Shown piece by piece: positions 40,651-49,880 of a stretch of DNA of 64,000 bases. This stretch comes from Anaeroplasma bactoclasticum (lineage in GTDB: Bacteria; Bacillota_I; Bacilli_A; Acholeplasmatales; Anaeroplasmataceae), in contig NZ_QXEV01000006.1 in NCBI RefSeq assembly GCF_003550015.1, forward strand, positions 8,838 through 72,837. The letters are read 5' to 3'. Both the position numbers and the translations under genes were made by a program. How positions within the stretch are numbered: the first letter of the stretch is position 1; every line of letters begins with the position of its first letter. A model generated the notes under the pieces. It was not told where the DNA came from. It saw only the letters and a program-made list of their open reading frames with translations, and made no database searches.

Positions 40651-41964
40651 ATGGTATTTGATGGACTTGAGCTTAAGGATTATATTGTAAGAGCCTTGAA
40701 GGATTTAAGATTTGAAAGCTTTACAGAGGTTCAAAAGGCTGTATTTAATAAAATGACTTCTGAAAAGAATATTTTAGCTAAATCCAAAACAGGTTCTGGA
40801 AAAACACATGCGTTTTTAATTCCAATATTCCAAGATTTAGAAGAAAAAGTAAATAAGGTTCAAGCTACAATTGTAGCTCCTACTAAGGAGCTTGCAATGC
40901 AAATCTATAAAATGGCTCAGCATATTGCTTCTTTTAGCCCTGATCGTATAGATATTAAGCTTTATAGTGGTGGTACAGATAGATTAAAGGAAGTTGATAA
41001 GCTTGAATTAAATCAGCCACAAATTGTTATTGGTACACCAGGTAAGATTAAGGATTTATCGATTACAACAAATGCACTAAAGATTTATACTTCTAAATAC
41101 TTTATTGTAGATGAAGTAGATATGACATTTGAAAATGGCTTCCAAGAGGATTTAGATAGCATTACAGAGGTTGTTAAGGATGCTAGATGCATGTTCTTTA
41201 GTGCTACGATTGCAGAAAAGATTTTACCTTACTTAAAGAAATATATGACGAATGTTGAATTCGTTGATATTAATAATACAAATGATCAAAAGATTGAGCA
41301 TATATGGATTCCTTTAAAGCATAAGGAAAGATTTGATGTATTAAGTATGCTACTTAAAACAATTCAACCATATTTATGTATTATATTTGCAAATAAAAAA
41401 GAAACAGTTATAGAACTTCAGGGTAAGCTTGCAGCTGAAGGTTATTTTGTTGGAGCTATGCATGGAGATTTAACTCCAAGAGAAAGAAAAAGAGTTTTAA
41501 ATGACTGCAAAGCCTTAAAATATCAATATTTAGTTGCTACAGACTTAGCAGCTAGAGGAATTGATATTGAGGGTGTATCTCATATTATCAATTATGAGCT
41601 TCCTAAGGATTATGAGTTCTATTTACATAGATCTGGTAGAACAGGAAGAATGCATAAGGATGGTATTGTTTATTCTTTATATGAAGATATTGATGATGAG
41701 TATTTAGATTCCTTAAATAAGAAGAAGATTAAACCAAGCTATTATGAATTTAAGCAAGAGGAGCTTGTACCTTATAAGGGAAGAAATACAAGAGCGGATA
41801 GAATAAAACCAAAAACAGATTATCAAAAGGAAGCTGCTAAATATATTCCTGAGGCTAAAAAAGTAAAGCCAGGATATAAGAAAAAGCGCCAAGCTCAAAT
41901 TGATGATTTAGCAAGCCGCTTAAAGAGAAATGATCAAAAGAAAAAGAAAAGAGAGAATAGATAA
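40651..41964 (+). CDS. DEAD-box RNA helicase, CshB-like
   Basis: 437 residues, ATG 40651 behind AAGGAGG. Q-motif region FTEVQKAVF, motif I KTGSGKTHAFLIP, motif Ia PTKELAMQ, motif II DEVD (Val instead of the usual Ala), motif III SAT, and motifs V and VI ATDLAARGIDIEG and HRSGRTGRM. A basic C-terminal tail (about 375-437) probably binds RNA. Likely roles are ribosome assembly or RNA decay in the cold, by analogy with CshB. Confidence 0.92.
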   Translation: MVFDGLELKDYIVRALKDLRFESFTEVQKAVFNKMTSEKNILAKSKTGSGKTHAFLIPIFQDLEEKVNKVQATIVAPTKELAMQIYKMAQHIASFSPDRIDIKLYSGGTDRLKEVDKLELNQPQIVIGTPGKIKDLSITTNALKIYTSKYFIVDEVDMTFENGFQEDLDSITEVVKDARCMFFSATIAEKILPYLKKYMTNVEFVDINNTNDQKIEHIWIPLKHKERFDVLSMLLKTIQPYLCIIFANKKETVIELQGKLAAEGYFVGAMHGDLTPRERKRVLNDCKALKYQYLVATDLAARGIDIEGVSHIINYELPKDYEFYLHRSGRTGRMHKDGIVYSLYEDIDDEYLDSLNKKKIKPSYYEFKQEELVPYKGRNTRADRIKPKTDYQKEAAKYIPEAKKVKPGYKKKRQAQIDDLASRLKRNDQKKKKRENR

Positions 41965-41966
41965 GT

Positions 41967-42854
41967 ATGAGAGAATATGTTATTGTTACGGATTCTACTT
42001 GTGATCTAACCGATGAGATGGTGAAGGAATTAGGAGTAGAAGTATTACCTTTATGTTTTACTATTGATGGAAAAGAATATAAAAATTATTTAGATGGAAG
42101 AGAAATAAAGCTTCATGAATTCTATAATAAGATGATTGAAGGTCATACTCCAAAGACTGCCCAGTTAAATGTAAATTTCATTATGGAGTCTTTTAAGCCT
42201 TTCTTAGATAAAGGATTAGATATTTTATATATTTCATTTTCTAGTGGACTTTCTGGTTCTTGTAATGCAGTAAGACTTGCAAAAGAACAGCTACTTGATG
42301 AATATAATGATAGAAAGATTGAAATAGTTGATTCCTTATGTGCATCTGGTGGAGAAGGCTTATTAGTATGGATGACTGCTATGAATAAAAAGGCAGGAGC
42401 TTCCTTAGAAGAAAACAGCAAGTACGCTGATGATTTAAAGCTTCATGTAAAGCATAGCTTTACTGTTGCAGACTTAGAGTATTTAAAGCGTGGCGGAAGA
42501 ATTAAAGCAACTGCAGCCTTTGCAGCAAAGCTTTTAAATATTAAGCCTGTATTACATGTAGATAATTTAGGTCATTTAGTTGCATTATCTAAAAAGCATG
42601 GAAGAAGAGCAGCATTAAATGCTACCTGTGAAAATGCCTTAGCTGGTATTGATACATCTAAAAAATTTATTACAATTATATCTCATGCTGACTCTTTAGA
42701 GGATGCAGAATATTGTAAAGAATATATGGAAGCAAAATATAAAGAAATGAATTTTGATTCTAAGGTTGTTTTAACAAATATTGGACCTGTTATTGGTGCT
42801 CATAGTGGTCCTGGTACAATTGCCGTATTTACAATTACAGATAAAAGAGCATAA
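41967..42854 (+). CDS. DegV family fatty-acid-binding protein
   Basis: 295 residues, ATG 41967, two bases after the helicase stop. N-terminal VTDSTCDLTDEM, central ISFSSGLSGSCNAVRLA and C-terminal IGPVIGAHSGPGTIAVF are the DegV/FakB signatures. FakB proteins bind a fatty acid for phosphorylation by FakA. The acyl specificity is not readable. Confidence 0.92.
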   Translation: MREYVIVTDSTCDLTDEMVKELGVEVLPLCFTIDGKEYKNYLDGREIKLHEFYNKMIEGHTPKTAQLNVNFIMESFKPFLDKGLDILYISFSSGLSGSCNAVRLAKEQLLDEYNDRKIEIVDSLCASGGEGLLVWMTAMNKKAGASLEENSKYADDLKLHVKHSFTVADLEYLKRGGRIKATAAFAAKLLNIKPVLHVDNLGHLVALSKKHGRRAALNATCENALAGIDTSKKFITIISHADSLEDAEYCKEYMEAKYKEMNFDSKVVLTNIGPVIGAHSGPGTIAVFTITDKRA

Positions 42855-42861
42855 CAAAAAT

Positions 42862-42895
42862 TCCCTAGTTTAATAAAACTAGGGATTTCTTTTTA
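42862..42895. terminator. Terminator between degV and glgC
   Basis: A perfect 10-bp stem TCCCTAGTTT/AAACTAGGGA with loop AATA, then TTTCTTTTT; the minus strand has a shorter T tract. Confidence 0.9.
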
Positions 42896-44137
42896 TAGCT
42901 TTGGTGTACCAATGGAATCACCAGAAGTAATATGCTTTACTGTGATTTCCTTAGGTTTAGCAGATGAGAAGATACGAACATTTCTTTCAATAATTAAGCC
43001 CTCAGGTAAAATAAGCTTTTTACCAATGACATTTAAACCACTAGAAAGTAGCTTTGGATTATCCTTATTTGGAGTAAAATCTTTTCCTGTTCCAATGATG
43101 GAGTAATCACCAACAACAGTATTCTTATCAATGATTGTTTTTTCAATCTTACAGTTATCACCAATGATTACATCATTTAAAATGACAGAATCACGAATTG
43201 TTGTATTTTTACCAACAACTACACCTGGAGATAATACAGAATGAATTACCTCACCATTAATGATACATCCATTAGAGATTAAGGATGTTTGAATAGAAGC
43301 ATGACGTCCTACCTTAACTGGAGGTAAATCCTCGCTCTTTGTATAAATCTTCCATTTAGGATCATATAAATCAAGTGCGGAATCACCAGTTAATTCTAGG
43401 TTAGATTCTAAGTAAGAATCATATGTTCCTACATCCTGCCAATAATCATAGAATTCGTATGCGAATACGTTCTTTTTTTCAATCATTTCTGGAATTAGAT
43501 GGAATCCGAAATCTAAATCATCGATATCTGGATGAGATTCAATGGCTTCAATTAAGGCATCTGTAGAGAATACATAAATACCCATAGATGCTTTATTAGA
43601 AGCAGGCTTTTTAGGCTTTTCAACGAATCTCTTAATTCTTAAATTTTCATCTGTTTCCAAAATACCATAACGAGAAGCCTCTTCCATAGGAACGATTTTC
43701 GCTGCAATAGTTAAATCAGCTCCTGTACGCTTATGCTGTTCAATCATCTTAGAATAATCCATCTTATAGATTTGATCTCCAGACATAATTAATACATATT
43801 TAGAAGCATAACGCTTAACGAAATCTAGATTTTTTCTTACTGCATCTGCAGTACCGTTATACCAAGAATTGTTTGGCTGAAGAAGTGTAACAAATGAATC
43901 TCTTCTATCTAAGTCCCATGGCTTACCTACACCGATATGCTCATTTAATGATAATGGTAAATATTGTGTTAAAATACCAATTTGGAAAATTCCTGAATTT
44001 GTACAGTTAGATAATGCAAAATCAATAATTCTAAATTTTCCTGCAAAAGGTACGGCTGGCTTAGAACGCTTTTCAGATAAGATATCTAATCTAGAACCAC
44101 GTCCACCAGCTAAGATTAATGCTAATGTCTCACTCAT
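42893..44137 (-). CDS. glgC: Glucose-1-phosphate adenylyltransferase
   Basis: 414 residues, start ATG at 44137. It makes ADP-glucose for glycogen synthesis. The nucleotide-binding LILAGGRGSRLDILSEKRSKPAVPF, the FRIIDFALSN segment and GSGDQ-like VLIMSGDQIYKMDY are present. The C-terminal half is a left-handed beta-helix of hexapeptide repeats (about 290-390). It lies 15 bases downstream of glgA in the same operon. No glgB, glgD or glgP is adjacent, so branching and breakdown genes must be elsewhere. Confidence 0.94.
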   Translation of the reverse strand: MSETLALILAGGRGSRLDILSEKRSKPAVPFAGKFRIIDFALSNCTNSGIFQIGILTQYLPLSLNEHIGVGKPWDLDRRDSFVTLLQPNNSWYNGTADAVRKNLDFVKRYASKYVLIMSGDQIYKMDYSKMIEQHKRTGADLTIAAKIVPMEEASRYGILETDENLRIKRFVEKPKKPASNKASMGIYVFSTDALIEAIESHPDIDDLDFGFHLIPEMIEKKNVFAYEFYDYWQDVGTYDSYLESNLELTGDSALDLYDPKWKIYTKSEDLPPVKVGRHASIQTSLISNGCIINGEVIHSVLSPGVVVGKNTTIRDSVILNDVIIGDNCKIEKTIIDKNTVVGDYSIIGTGKDFTPNKDNPKLLSSGLNVIGKKLILPEGLIIERNVRIFSSAKPKEITVKHITSGDSIGTPKL

Positions 44138-44152
44138 AATAATTCCCTTTCC

Positions 44153-45571
44153 CTACTGTGATAATTTGCGATATAAATCCATATAAACTAAAGCGGAAGC
44201 ATTCCAGCTAAAGTCCATTTCCATGGCTTGCTTAATAAGCTTTTTCCAATCATCCTTATGGTTGTTATATGTATCAATTGCCAAATACATAACTTCCTTT
44301 AATGCTCCTGCATCATAATTGGTGAAGGAAAAGCCTGTACCAGCACCATTAAAATGGTTATATGGTATAACTGTATCCTTTAATCCCCCCGTCTCCCTAA
44401 CAAGTGGAAGAGTACCGTATCTCATTGCAATCAATTGTCCAAGTCCACATGGCTCAAACCTTGATGGCATTAAGAATAAATCTGCTCCTGCGTAAATCTT
44501 TTGCGCAACCCTATCAGAATATCCAATATAGCTTTTGAAGCGTTCTGGATATCTAGCTTCTAATGAACGGAAGTAGTCTTCGTAATTTTGATTGCCACTA
44601 CCCATTAGAATAAATTTAGCATTGGAATTTACGATGATATCATCCATAATTGGCATTAATAAATCAATTCCTTTTTGATCTACTAATCTTGTAACCATAC
44701 CAAATAATGGACAATCCTCTTTTGTATCTAATCCAAATTCCTCAAGTAATGCCTTTTTATTTCCTTTCTTTCCAGAAACGAAAGTAGCAATAGAGTACTT
44801 TTTGAATATATACTTATCTGTTTCTGGGTTATATCGATCGGTGTCGATACCATTTAAAATTCCATGGAAATCAAAATAACGTAATCCTAATACATTATTC
44901 ATATTGTATCCATAAAAATCAGTTAATACCTCATTTTTATATGTTGGAGATACAGTTGTGATAATGTCTGATTCCATAATTGCAGTTTTCATGAAATTGA
45001 TACAGCCATCAAATTCAATAGAATTAGAATATGGCATATATAAAATCGACATCATATCCATTGGGAATATTCCCTGATACTGGATATTGTGAATGCTATA
45101 AACTGTACGAATTCTATTATAAACATTGTAAGAATAATAATTCTTTTTCAAAATATATGGAATAAGTCCAGTTTGCCAATCGTTACAGTGAATGACATCT
45201 GGGAAAAAATCTACAACCCTTAATGCCTCAAGTACGGCAAAATCAAAGAACGCAAATCTTTCTCCATCATCACCATAACCATATAATCTTTCCCTCGAAA
45301 AATACTTGTCTGAATCAACGAAATAATAATCGATATCATCTCTTATCGCATGGAATATACCAGCATATTCAGGAGAAGAACCCATTCTTACATAGTTGTA
45401 CCCTTTATAATAGGCAATATTTTGATCCTTTATGGATTTATAATATGGCATAATAACTCTTACATCTACACCATTTTTCTTTAATGCCTTAGGTAGAGCA
45501 CCAATAACATCAGCTAAACCTCCGGTCTTAGCGAATGGCGCACCTTCGCTTGCAACAAGTAATACTTTCAT
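44153..45571 (-). CDS. glgA: Glycogen synthase
   Basis: 472 residues, the standard length, start ATG at 45571 behind AAAGGGGTG. GT5-family GT-B enzyme: the ADP-glucose-binding KTGGLADV is at residues 15-22, the second domain has FGMVTRLVDQKGIDLLM, and the catalytic FEPCGLGQLIAMRYGTLPLV region is intact. It extends alpha-1,4-glucan from ADP-glucose. First gene of the glgA-glgC operon. Confidence 0.95.
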   Translation of the reverse strand: MKVLLVASEGAPFAKTGGLADVIGALPKALKKNGVDVRVIMPYYKSIKDQNIAYYKGYNYVRMGSSPEYAGIFHAIRDDIDYYFVDSDKYFSRERLYGYGDDGERFAFFDFAVLEALRVVDFFPDVIHCNDWQTGLIPYILKKNYYSYNVYNRIRTVYSIHNIQYQGIFPMDMMSILYMPYSNSIEFDGCINFMKTAIMESDIITTVSPTYKNEVLTDFYGYNMNNVLGLRYFDFHGILNGIDTDRYNPETDKYIFKKYSIATFVSGKKGNKKALLEEFGLDTKEDCPLFGMVTRLVDQKGIDLLMPIMDDIIVNSNAKFILMGSGNQNYEDYFRSLEARYPERFKSYIGYSDRVAQKIYAGADLFLMPSRFEPCGLGQLIAMRYGTLPLVRETGGLKDTVIPYNHFNGAGTGFSFTNYDAGALKEVMYLAIDTYNNHKDDWKKLIKQAMEMDFSWNASALVYMDLYRKLSQ

Positions 45572-45613
45572 TGTAGCACCCCTTTCCTAAGATATTATAT
45601 ATCTTCACTTTTA

Positions 45614-45642
45614 ATTATATGCTTCCTTGCTATATCATTCAA
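45614..45642 (-). promoter_or_regulatory. Promoter of glgA-glgC
   Basis: On the minus strand: TTGAAT (45642-45637), 17 bases, TATAAT (45619-45614). A second TATAAT closer to the gene (45599-45594) lacks a -35. Confidence 0.65.
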
Positions 45643-45752
45643 GTTAAATTTACGAAAAAAGCGAACAAAAATAATTGTGTTTTTTTCGAAAACAATCCGA
45701 AAAAATCAAATTATTACGGAAATAAGTTAATGATAAAAAATCTAATTTTCTA

Positions 45753-45781
45753 TTGCGTTAGTAATAAGATTTTGATATAAT
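45753..45781 (+). promoter_or_regulatory. Promoter of the 45839 gene
   Basis: TTGCGT (45753-45758), 17 bases, TATAAT (45776-45781), with the extended TGA just ahead of the -10. Confidence 0.75.
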
Positions 45782-45838
45782 GATAAGGCATAATGTTTAA
45801 TTGTGAATAGAATATATTCTATTAAGGAGTTTATATAT

Positions 45839-46477
45839 ATGGCATCAAAAAGTAGAAGAAATAAAGTAAAATTTAAATGGACAAAGGAGTTAATCTTCTT
45901 AATTGTATTCGTTGTAGCTATCGGTGCAGTTTCCTTAACTTTAGGACTTGTAAAGAAGTTCTCTGGTAGAGATATTAAAGCTGTAAATGAAGCAATCGCT
46001 CAATTTAACTCATCTGAGTCTCAAACAGTATATACAATTGATACAAACAAGAATGTTTTTAAGACAATTTCTTATGATGGATTAGTTTCCCAAAAAGAAA
46101 GCTCTGATTATACATATGTATGGTATGGAACATTAACATCTGCAGATTATTTAAGATACTTATATCAAATTAATGAATATGCAGAGCAGTATGAAGTAAG
46201 TACTGTATATCTATATTATGCAGATTATGTACAGGATGCTATCAATAATGATACACAGAATACAGAAAGCTATAAGACAACTCTTAAGACTATGGAAGAT
46301 AAGCTTAATGCAGGTAGAACAGATGCTGAGCCAATTGACTTAGAAAAGTATGCAGCTTTATTTGTATTTAAGGATGGTAAGCTTGTTTATAATTCCCAGA
46401 TTGCAAATGAATCTGATCAGTACAATTGGGAAAATCAGTTTGTAAAGGCATTTGGTCTTTCTAAACAAGGTGAATAA
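45839..46477 (+). CDS. Membrane-anchored protein, possible thioredoxin fold without cysteines
   Basis: 212 residues, ATG 45839 ten bases after AAGGAG. A basic N-terminus and one span (about 16-38, ELIFLIVFVVAIGAVSLTLGLV) are followed by an external domain. The pattern YVWYGTLTSADYLRYLYQINEY...VSTVYLYYADYVQ, a helical stretch, and then LEKYAALFVFKDGKLVY resembles the strand-helix order of thioredoxin-like proteins, but no CxxC is present. The fold is a guess and the function unknown. It has its own promoter and terminator. Confidence 0.65.
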   Translation: MASKSRRNKVKFKWTKELIFLIVFVVAIGAVSLTLGLVKKFSGRDIKAVNEAIAQFNSSESQTVYTIDTNKNVFKTISYDGLVSQKESSDYTYVWYGTLTSADYLRYLYQINEYAEQYEVSTVYLYYADYVQDAINNDTQNTESYKTTLKTMEDKLNAGRTDAEPIDLEKYAALFVFKDGKLVYNSQIANESDQYNWENQFVKAFGLSKQGE

Positions 46478-46484
46478 TTATTCT

Positions 46485-46515
46485 GGCTGAGGTTTAATCT
46501 CAGCCTTACTTTTTA
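46485..46515 (+). terminator. Terminator before argS
   Basis: Stem GGCTGAG/CTCAGCC with a 7-base loop, then TTACTTTTT. Confidence 0.85.
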
Positions 46516-46527
46516 AAGGAGAATATC

Positions 46528-48231
46528 ATGATAGAACAAATTAAATTATCATTAAAAGAAAAATTAGAAGCTTATTATAAAGAAAAATACTCTATGGAGC
46601 TTTCCATCGTTGTTGAAACACCAAAGAAGGCTGAAATGGGAGATATCTCAATCCCTATGTTTACAGTAGTTAAGGCATTAAGAAAGCCTATGCCTGAAAT
46701 TGTAGCTGAGGCTCTTGAAGAAATTAAGTCCTTAGACTTACCTATTTTAAATGTATCTAATGCAGGAGCATTCGTAAATTTATTTGTAGATAAGGCTAAA
46801 TTATCAGCAAAGATTATTCAAAATGCTGTATCAGAAGGTGAGGCATATGGTAATAGTACTATTGGTAATGGTAAGACTATTGTATTAGATTATTCTTCTC
46901 CAAATATTGCAAAATCCTTCTCTGTAGGACATTTAAGAAGTACTATGATTGGTAATTCTTTAAAGCTTATTTTACAAAAGTGTGGATATAATACAGTTGC
47001 AATTAACTATTTAGGTGACTGGGGTACTCAGTTTGGTAAGATGATTGTAGCTATTGAAAAATGGGGCGATATTGATGTAATTAAAAAAGACCCAATCAAT
47101 GAGCTTGCAAGCCTTTATGTAAGAGTAAATAATGAAGAAAAGGATCATCCTGAAATTGCAGAAGAAGCTAGAGAAGCCTTCCGTAAGATTGAGCTTGGTG
47201 AGCCTAAATATGTAGAAATGTGGAAATGGATTAGAGAAGAATCCTTAAAGGAATCTGAACAAATCTATGATTTATTAGGTGTTACTTTTGATTCTTATAA
47301 TGGTGAAGCATTCTATAATGATAAGATGGAACCAATTGTAAATGAATTAGAGGAAAAGAAGATTCTAGAAGAAGATCAGGGTGCATTAGTTGTACGTCTA
47401 TCCGATGATATTCCACCTGCATTAATTAAAAGAAGCGATGGTGGTACATTATATATCACAAGAGATTTAGCTGCAGTATTTTGGAGAAAGAAGGAATACA
47501 ATTTCTCTAAAGCATTCTATGTTGTAGGTGGTGAGCAAAAGCTACACTTCCAGCAGCTTAAGGGTGTATTATCTAAAATGGGATATCAGGACTTATCTGA
47601 TTCTATCATGCATGTTAATTTCGGTATGGTATTAAAGGATGGTAAGAAGATGTCTACACGTAAGGGTAATGTAGTTAAGCTATATGATATCCTTATGCAG
47701 GCAATTGATGCTGCAAAGAAGCAAATCGAAGAAAAGAATCCTAATATGGAAAACAAGGATGAAATTGCAGTTAAGGTTGGATGTGGTGCAGTTGTATTCA
47801 ATGATTTAAAGAATTTCCGTGCACTAGATTATGAATTTGACATTAACGCAATGGTTCGTTTTGAAGGTCAAACTGGTCCATATTTACAGTATACAGGTGT
47901 AAGAATTGCATCTATCCTAAGAGATAAAACATTTGATGTAAACAATATTGATGCTAAGTTATTTGAAAAACCTCATTATTTTGAAATTGTTAAGCAAATT
48001 GCATCCTTCCGTCAAACAATTGAGAAGGCTTCTGAAGAAGCATCTCCAAGCGTTGTAGCTAAGTATTTATTATCCTTAGCTTCAAGCTTTAATAAGTTCT
48101 ATTCCTTAGAAAAAATTAATGCAGAAGATGAAGTAGTTAGAAATACTAACTTTGCTTTAGCAAAGTCAGTTCGTGTAATTTTAAATGAAGGTTTAAGATT
48201 ATTAGGCATTAATTATTTAGATGAAATGTAA
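46528..48231 (+). CDS. argS: Arginyl-tRNA synthetase
   Basis: 567 residues, ATG 46528 behind AAAGGAG. Class I synthetase: the Add-1 domain is at the N-terminus. The HIGH region is FSVGHLRST, a variant seen in part of the ArgS family. The KMSKS equivalent is KKMSTRKGN, and the anticodon-binding region begins GQTGPYLQYTGVRI. It charges tRNA-Arg. It is monocistronic or precedes the tRNA-Leu gene. Confidence 0.96.
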   Translation: MIEQIKLSLKEKLEAYYKEKYSMELSIVVETPKKAEMGDISIPMFTVVKALRKPMPEIVAEALEEIKSLDLPILNVSNAGAFVNLFVDKAKLSAKIIQNAVSEGEAYGNSTIGNGKTIVLDYSSPNIAKSFSVGHLRSTMIGNSLKLILQKCGYNTVAINYLGDWGTQFGKMIVAIEKWGDIDVIKKDPINELASLYVRVNNEEKDHPEIAEEAREAFRKIELGEPKYVEMWKWIREESLKESEQIYDLLGVTFDSYNGEAFYNDKMEPIVNELEEKKILEEDQGALVVRLSDDIPPALIKRSDGGTLYITRDLAAVFWRKKEYNFSKAFYVVGGEQKLHFQQLKGVLSKMGYQDLSDSIMHVNFGMVLKDGKKMSTRKGNVVKLYDILMQAIDAAKKQIEEKNPNMENKDEIAVKVGCGAVVFNDLKNFRALDYEFDINAMVRFEGQTGPYLQYTGVRIASILRDKTFDVNNIDAKLFEKPHYFEIVKQIASFRQTIEKASEEASPSVVAKYLLSLASSFNKFYSLEKINAEDEVVRNTNFALAKSVRVILNEGLRLLGINYLDEM

Positions 48232-48242
48232 TTCATTAAAAC

Positions 48243-48271
48243 TTGAAAAACAGGACTATAAATGATAAAAT
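48243..48271 (+). promoter_or_regulatory. Promoter of tRNA-Leu
   Basis: TTGAAA (48243-48248), 17 bases, TAAAAT (48266-48271), with an extended TGA. Start expected near 48278, just ahead of the tRNA. Confidence 0.65.
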
Positions 48272-48279
48272 AGTCCTGT
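48250..48279 (+). terminator. Hairpin after argS, terminator-like
   Basis: Stem ACAGGACTA/TAGTCCTGT with a 12-base loop, but only a weak T tract. It overlaps the tRNA promoter. Confidence 0.5.
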
Positions 48280-48284
48280 CATTT

Positions 48285-48370
48285 GCCCAGATGGCGTAAT
48301 GGTAGCCGCGGCGGACTCAAAATCCGCTGGTAGTGATACCGTGTGGGTTCGAATCCCATTCTGGGCACCA
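48285..48370 (+). tRNA. tRNA-Leu (anticodon CAA)
   Basis: Acceptor arms GCCCAGA/TCTGGGC, anticodon loop CTCAAAA with anticodon CAA, a long class II variable arm (TGGTAGTGATACCGT), T loop TTCGAATC, and an encoded CCA end. It reads UUG codons. Confidence 0.95.
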
Positions 48371-48383
48371 TTAGAGTTAAGTA

Positions 48384-48418
48384 TAGCTGATACCAAAATA
48401 TCGGCTATTTTTTCTTTT
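48384..48418 (+). terminator. Terminator after tRNA-Leu
   Basis: Stem TAGCTGATA/TATCGGCTA with one G-T pair, loop CCAAAA, then TTTTTTCTTTTTT. Between this and 48630 I see only A/T-rich sequence with two AATCGTTAA direct repeats (48500-48508 and 48518-48526). Confidence 0.88.
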
Positions 48419-48633
48419 TTAAGGCATAAATACTGCAAATATTAATTATTTAAAGAATATTTCAGCCATAAGTATATAGAGTATTTATTTATAAAATTAA
48501 ATCGTTAACTGATTATTAATCGTTAAACTACTATTTATTATATATAGGCATATATATGAATATATTATTTTTAAAGTATACTCTTACATGACATGGGAAA
48601 AACGTGACCAATATAGAAATTACCACTATTTTT

Positions 48634-48642
48634 TGATATAAT
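48634..48642 (+). promoter_or_regulatory. Extended -10 promoter of the YoaP-like gene
   Basis: TGATATAAT, 36 bases before the start codon; no clear -35. Confidence 0.55.
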
Positions 48643-48677
48643 GTTGTTAGAAGTATTTATTCAAAGGTGGTGTCAAA

Positions 48678-49433
48678 ATGGAATATATTATTGTTAATAA
48701 AGATAATTTAGAAAAAGAACATATATGCTGTGCGATATCTAATAATAATGATATTCAAGTGTCATCGAAAAAGAATTGGTTAAAAGATAGATTTGATGAT
48801 GGACTAGTATTTTTAAAATCTATCGAAAGAGGTAAATGCTTTATAGAATATATACCAGCAGAAAACGCCTGGAATCCATTAGATGCAAATGGTTACATGT
48901 ATATAGATTGTTTATGGGTATCAGGATCATTTAAAGGTCATGGCTATTCAAATGATTTATTAGATGCTTGCATTAAAGATTCTAAGACAAAAGGTAAACT
49001 TGGCTTATGCATCTTATCTAGCAAAAAGAAATTACCATTTTTAGCTGACCCAAAATATTTAAAGTATAAAGGTTTTGAAGTAGCAGATGAAGCTGATAAT
49101 GGAATACAGTTATGGTACTTCCCATTTGACAAGAATGCATCAAAACCAATGTTTAAAGAATGTGCAAAACATCCTCGTATTGAAGAATCTGGCTATGTTC
49201 TATATTATACAAATCAATGTCCTTTTAATGGTAAGTATGTGCCAATTGTAGAAGCAACTGCTAAAGAACATAATATTCCATTTAAGGCAGTTCATATAAC
49301 TACTAAAGAAGAAGCTCAAAATGCTCAGACACCTATTACTACATATGCACTTTTTAAAGATGGTAAATATATAACTAATGAACAAATGAATGATACAAAG
49401 TTCTTAAAACTAGTGTCAAATAAAAAACTCTAG
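48678..49433 (+). CDS. GNAT acetyltransferase with C-terminal YoaP domain
   Basis: 251 residues, ATG 48678 behind AAAGGTGG. N-terminal GNAT domain (about 1-150) with the acetyl-CoA loop region VSGSFKGHGYSNDLLDACI, then a YoaP-like domain with YYTNQCPFNGKYVPIVEATAKEHNI. This recalls a thioredoxin-type strand with a single Cys (CPF). The two-part layout is that of the Bacillus YoaP family, whose substrate is unknown. It marks the left edge of the accessory island. Confidence 0.82.
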   Translation: MEYIIVNKDNLEKEHICCAISNNNDIQVSSKKNWLKDRFDDGLVFLKSIERGKCFIEYIPAENAWNPLDANGYMYIDCLWVSGSFKGHGYSNDLLDACIKDSKTKGKLGLCILSSKKKLPFLADPKYLKYKGFEVADEADNGIQLWYFPFDKNASKPMFKECAKHPRIEESGYVLYYTNQCPFNGKYVPIVEATAKEHNIPFKAVHITTKEEAQNAQTPITTYALFKDGKYITNEQMNDTKFLKLVSNKKL

Positions 49434-49455
49434 CCTTATAAAACTAGAGTTCAAT
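49426..49455 (+). terminator. Terminator of the YoaP-like gene
   Basis: Stem AACTCTAG/CTAGAGTT with a 10-base loop. The TAG codons on both strands lie in the stem. Confidence 0.65.
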
Positions 49456-49640
49456 ATTTATTGTTGAGCCATCTTTGAAATTGAATTCGAGGTGGCTATC
49501 TTTATATACTTTTATGTTGATGATTGTTAAATTGAAGAGTTTATCGTAAAATTCTAAATTTAATGTATCGGTAGCTATAATCTCATTGATAAATGCTTGA
49601 AGTTTAATCGATTGTCTATTCCTATCGACTTGTAGCCATT
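49444..49640 (-). pseudogene. C-terminal scrap of a serine recombinase
   Basis: On the minus strand an open stretch encodes QVDRNRQSIKLQAFINEI...TLNLEFYDKLFNLTIINIKV...LEFNFKDGSTINIEL, ending in TAG at 49446-49444. The spacing of the F..KLF..TI..I.V segment and the final F.FKDG..I.I is the usual C-terminus of large serine recombinases. No start or catalytic domain remains. It stops within a few bases of an HVETV repeat, as expected for an integrase gene beside its attachment site. Confidence 0.55.
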
Positions 49641-49645
49641 ATATT

Positions 49646-49702
49646 CATGTTGAGACGGTATGTTCGTTATCTTTAAAAGATATCCACCAAGAAAAGAACT
49701 AA
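49646..49702 (+). repeat. HVETV-end repeat, copy 1
   Basis: CATGTTGAGACGGTATG then coding HVETVCSLSLKDIHQEKN and TAA (49700-49702). No upstream coding region belongs to it; it reads as a transplanted 3' gene end. Confidence 0.75.
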
Positions 49703-49807
49703 GTAATTATACTAGATATAATTAAATAGAAAAGATTATTATCTGACTATGAAGATGTTACATGCAATTTATTATTTGGAAAAGTAGATTATAAAACTGT
49801 AAAAGAT

Positions 49808-49856
49808 TCTCCTAAAATCTTGATTAATCTCCTAAAATTCTATATAATTTAGGAGA
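49808..49856 (+). promoter_or_regulatory. Fic promoter with three TCTCCTAAAAT boxes
   Basis: Promoter TTGATT (49820-49825), 17 bases, TATAAT (49843-49848). Boxes TCTCCTAAAAT are at 49808-49818 and 49828-49838 (20 bp apart), and the inverted AATTTAGGAGA is at 49846-49856. They flank the -35 and cover the -10, so bound regulator would block transcription. Confidence 0.75.
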
Positions 49857-49880
49857 AAAAAGGATGTGTAGGTGAAAAAT

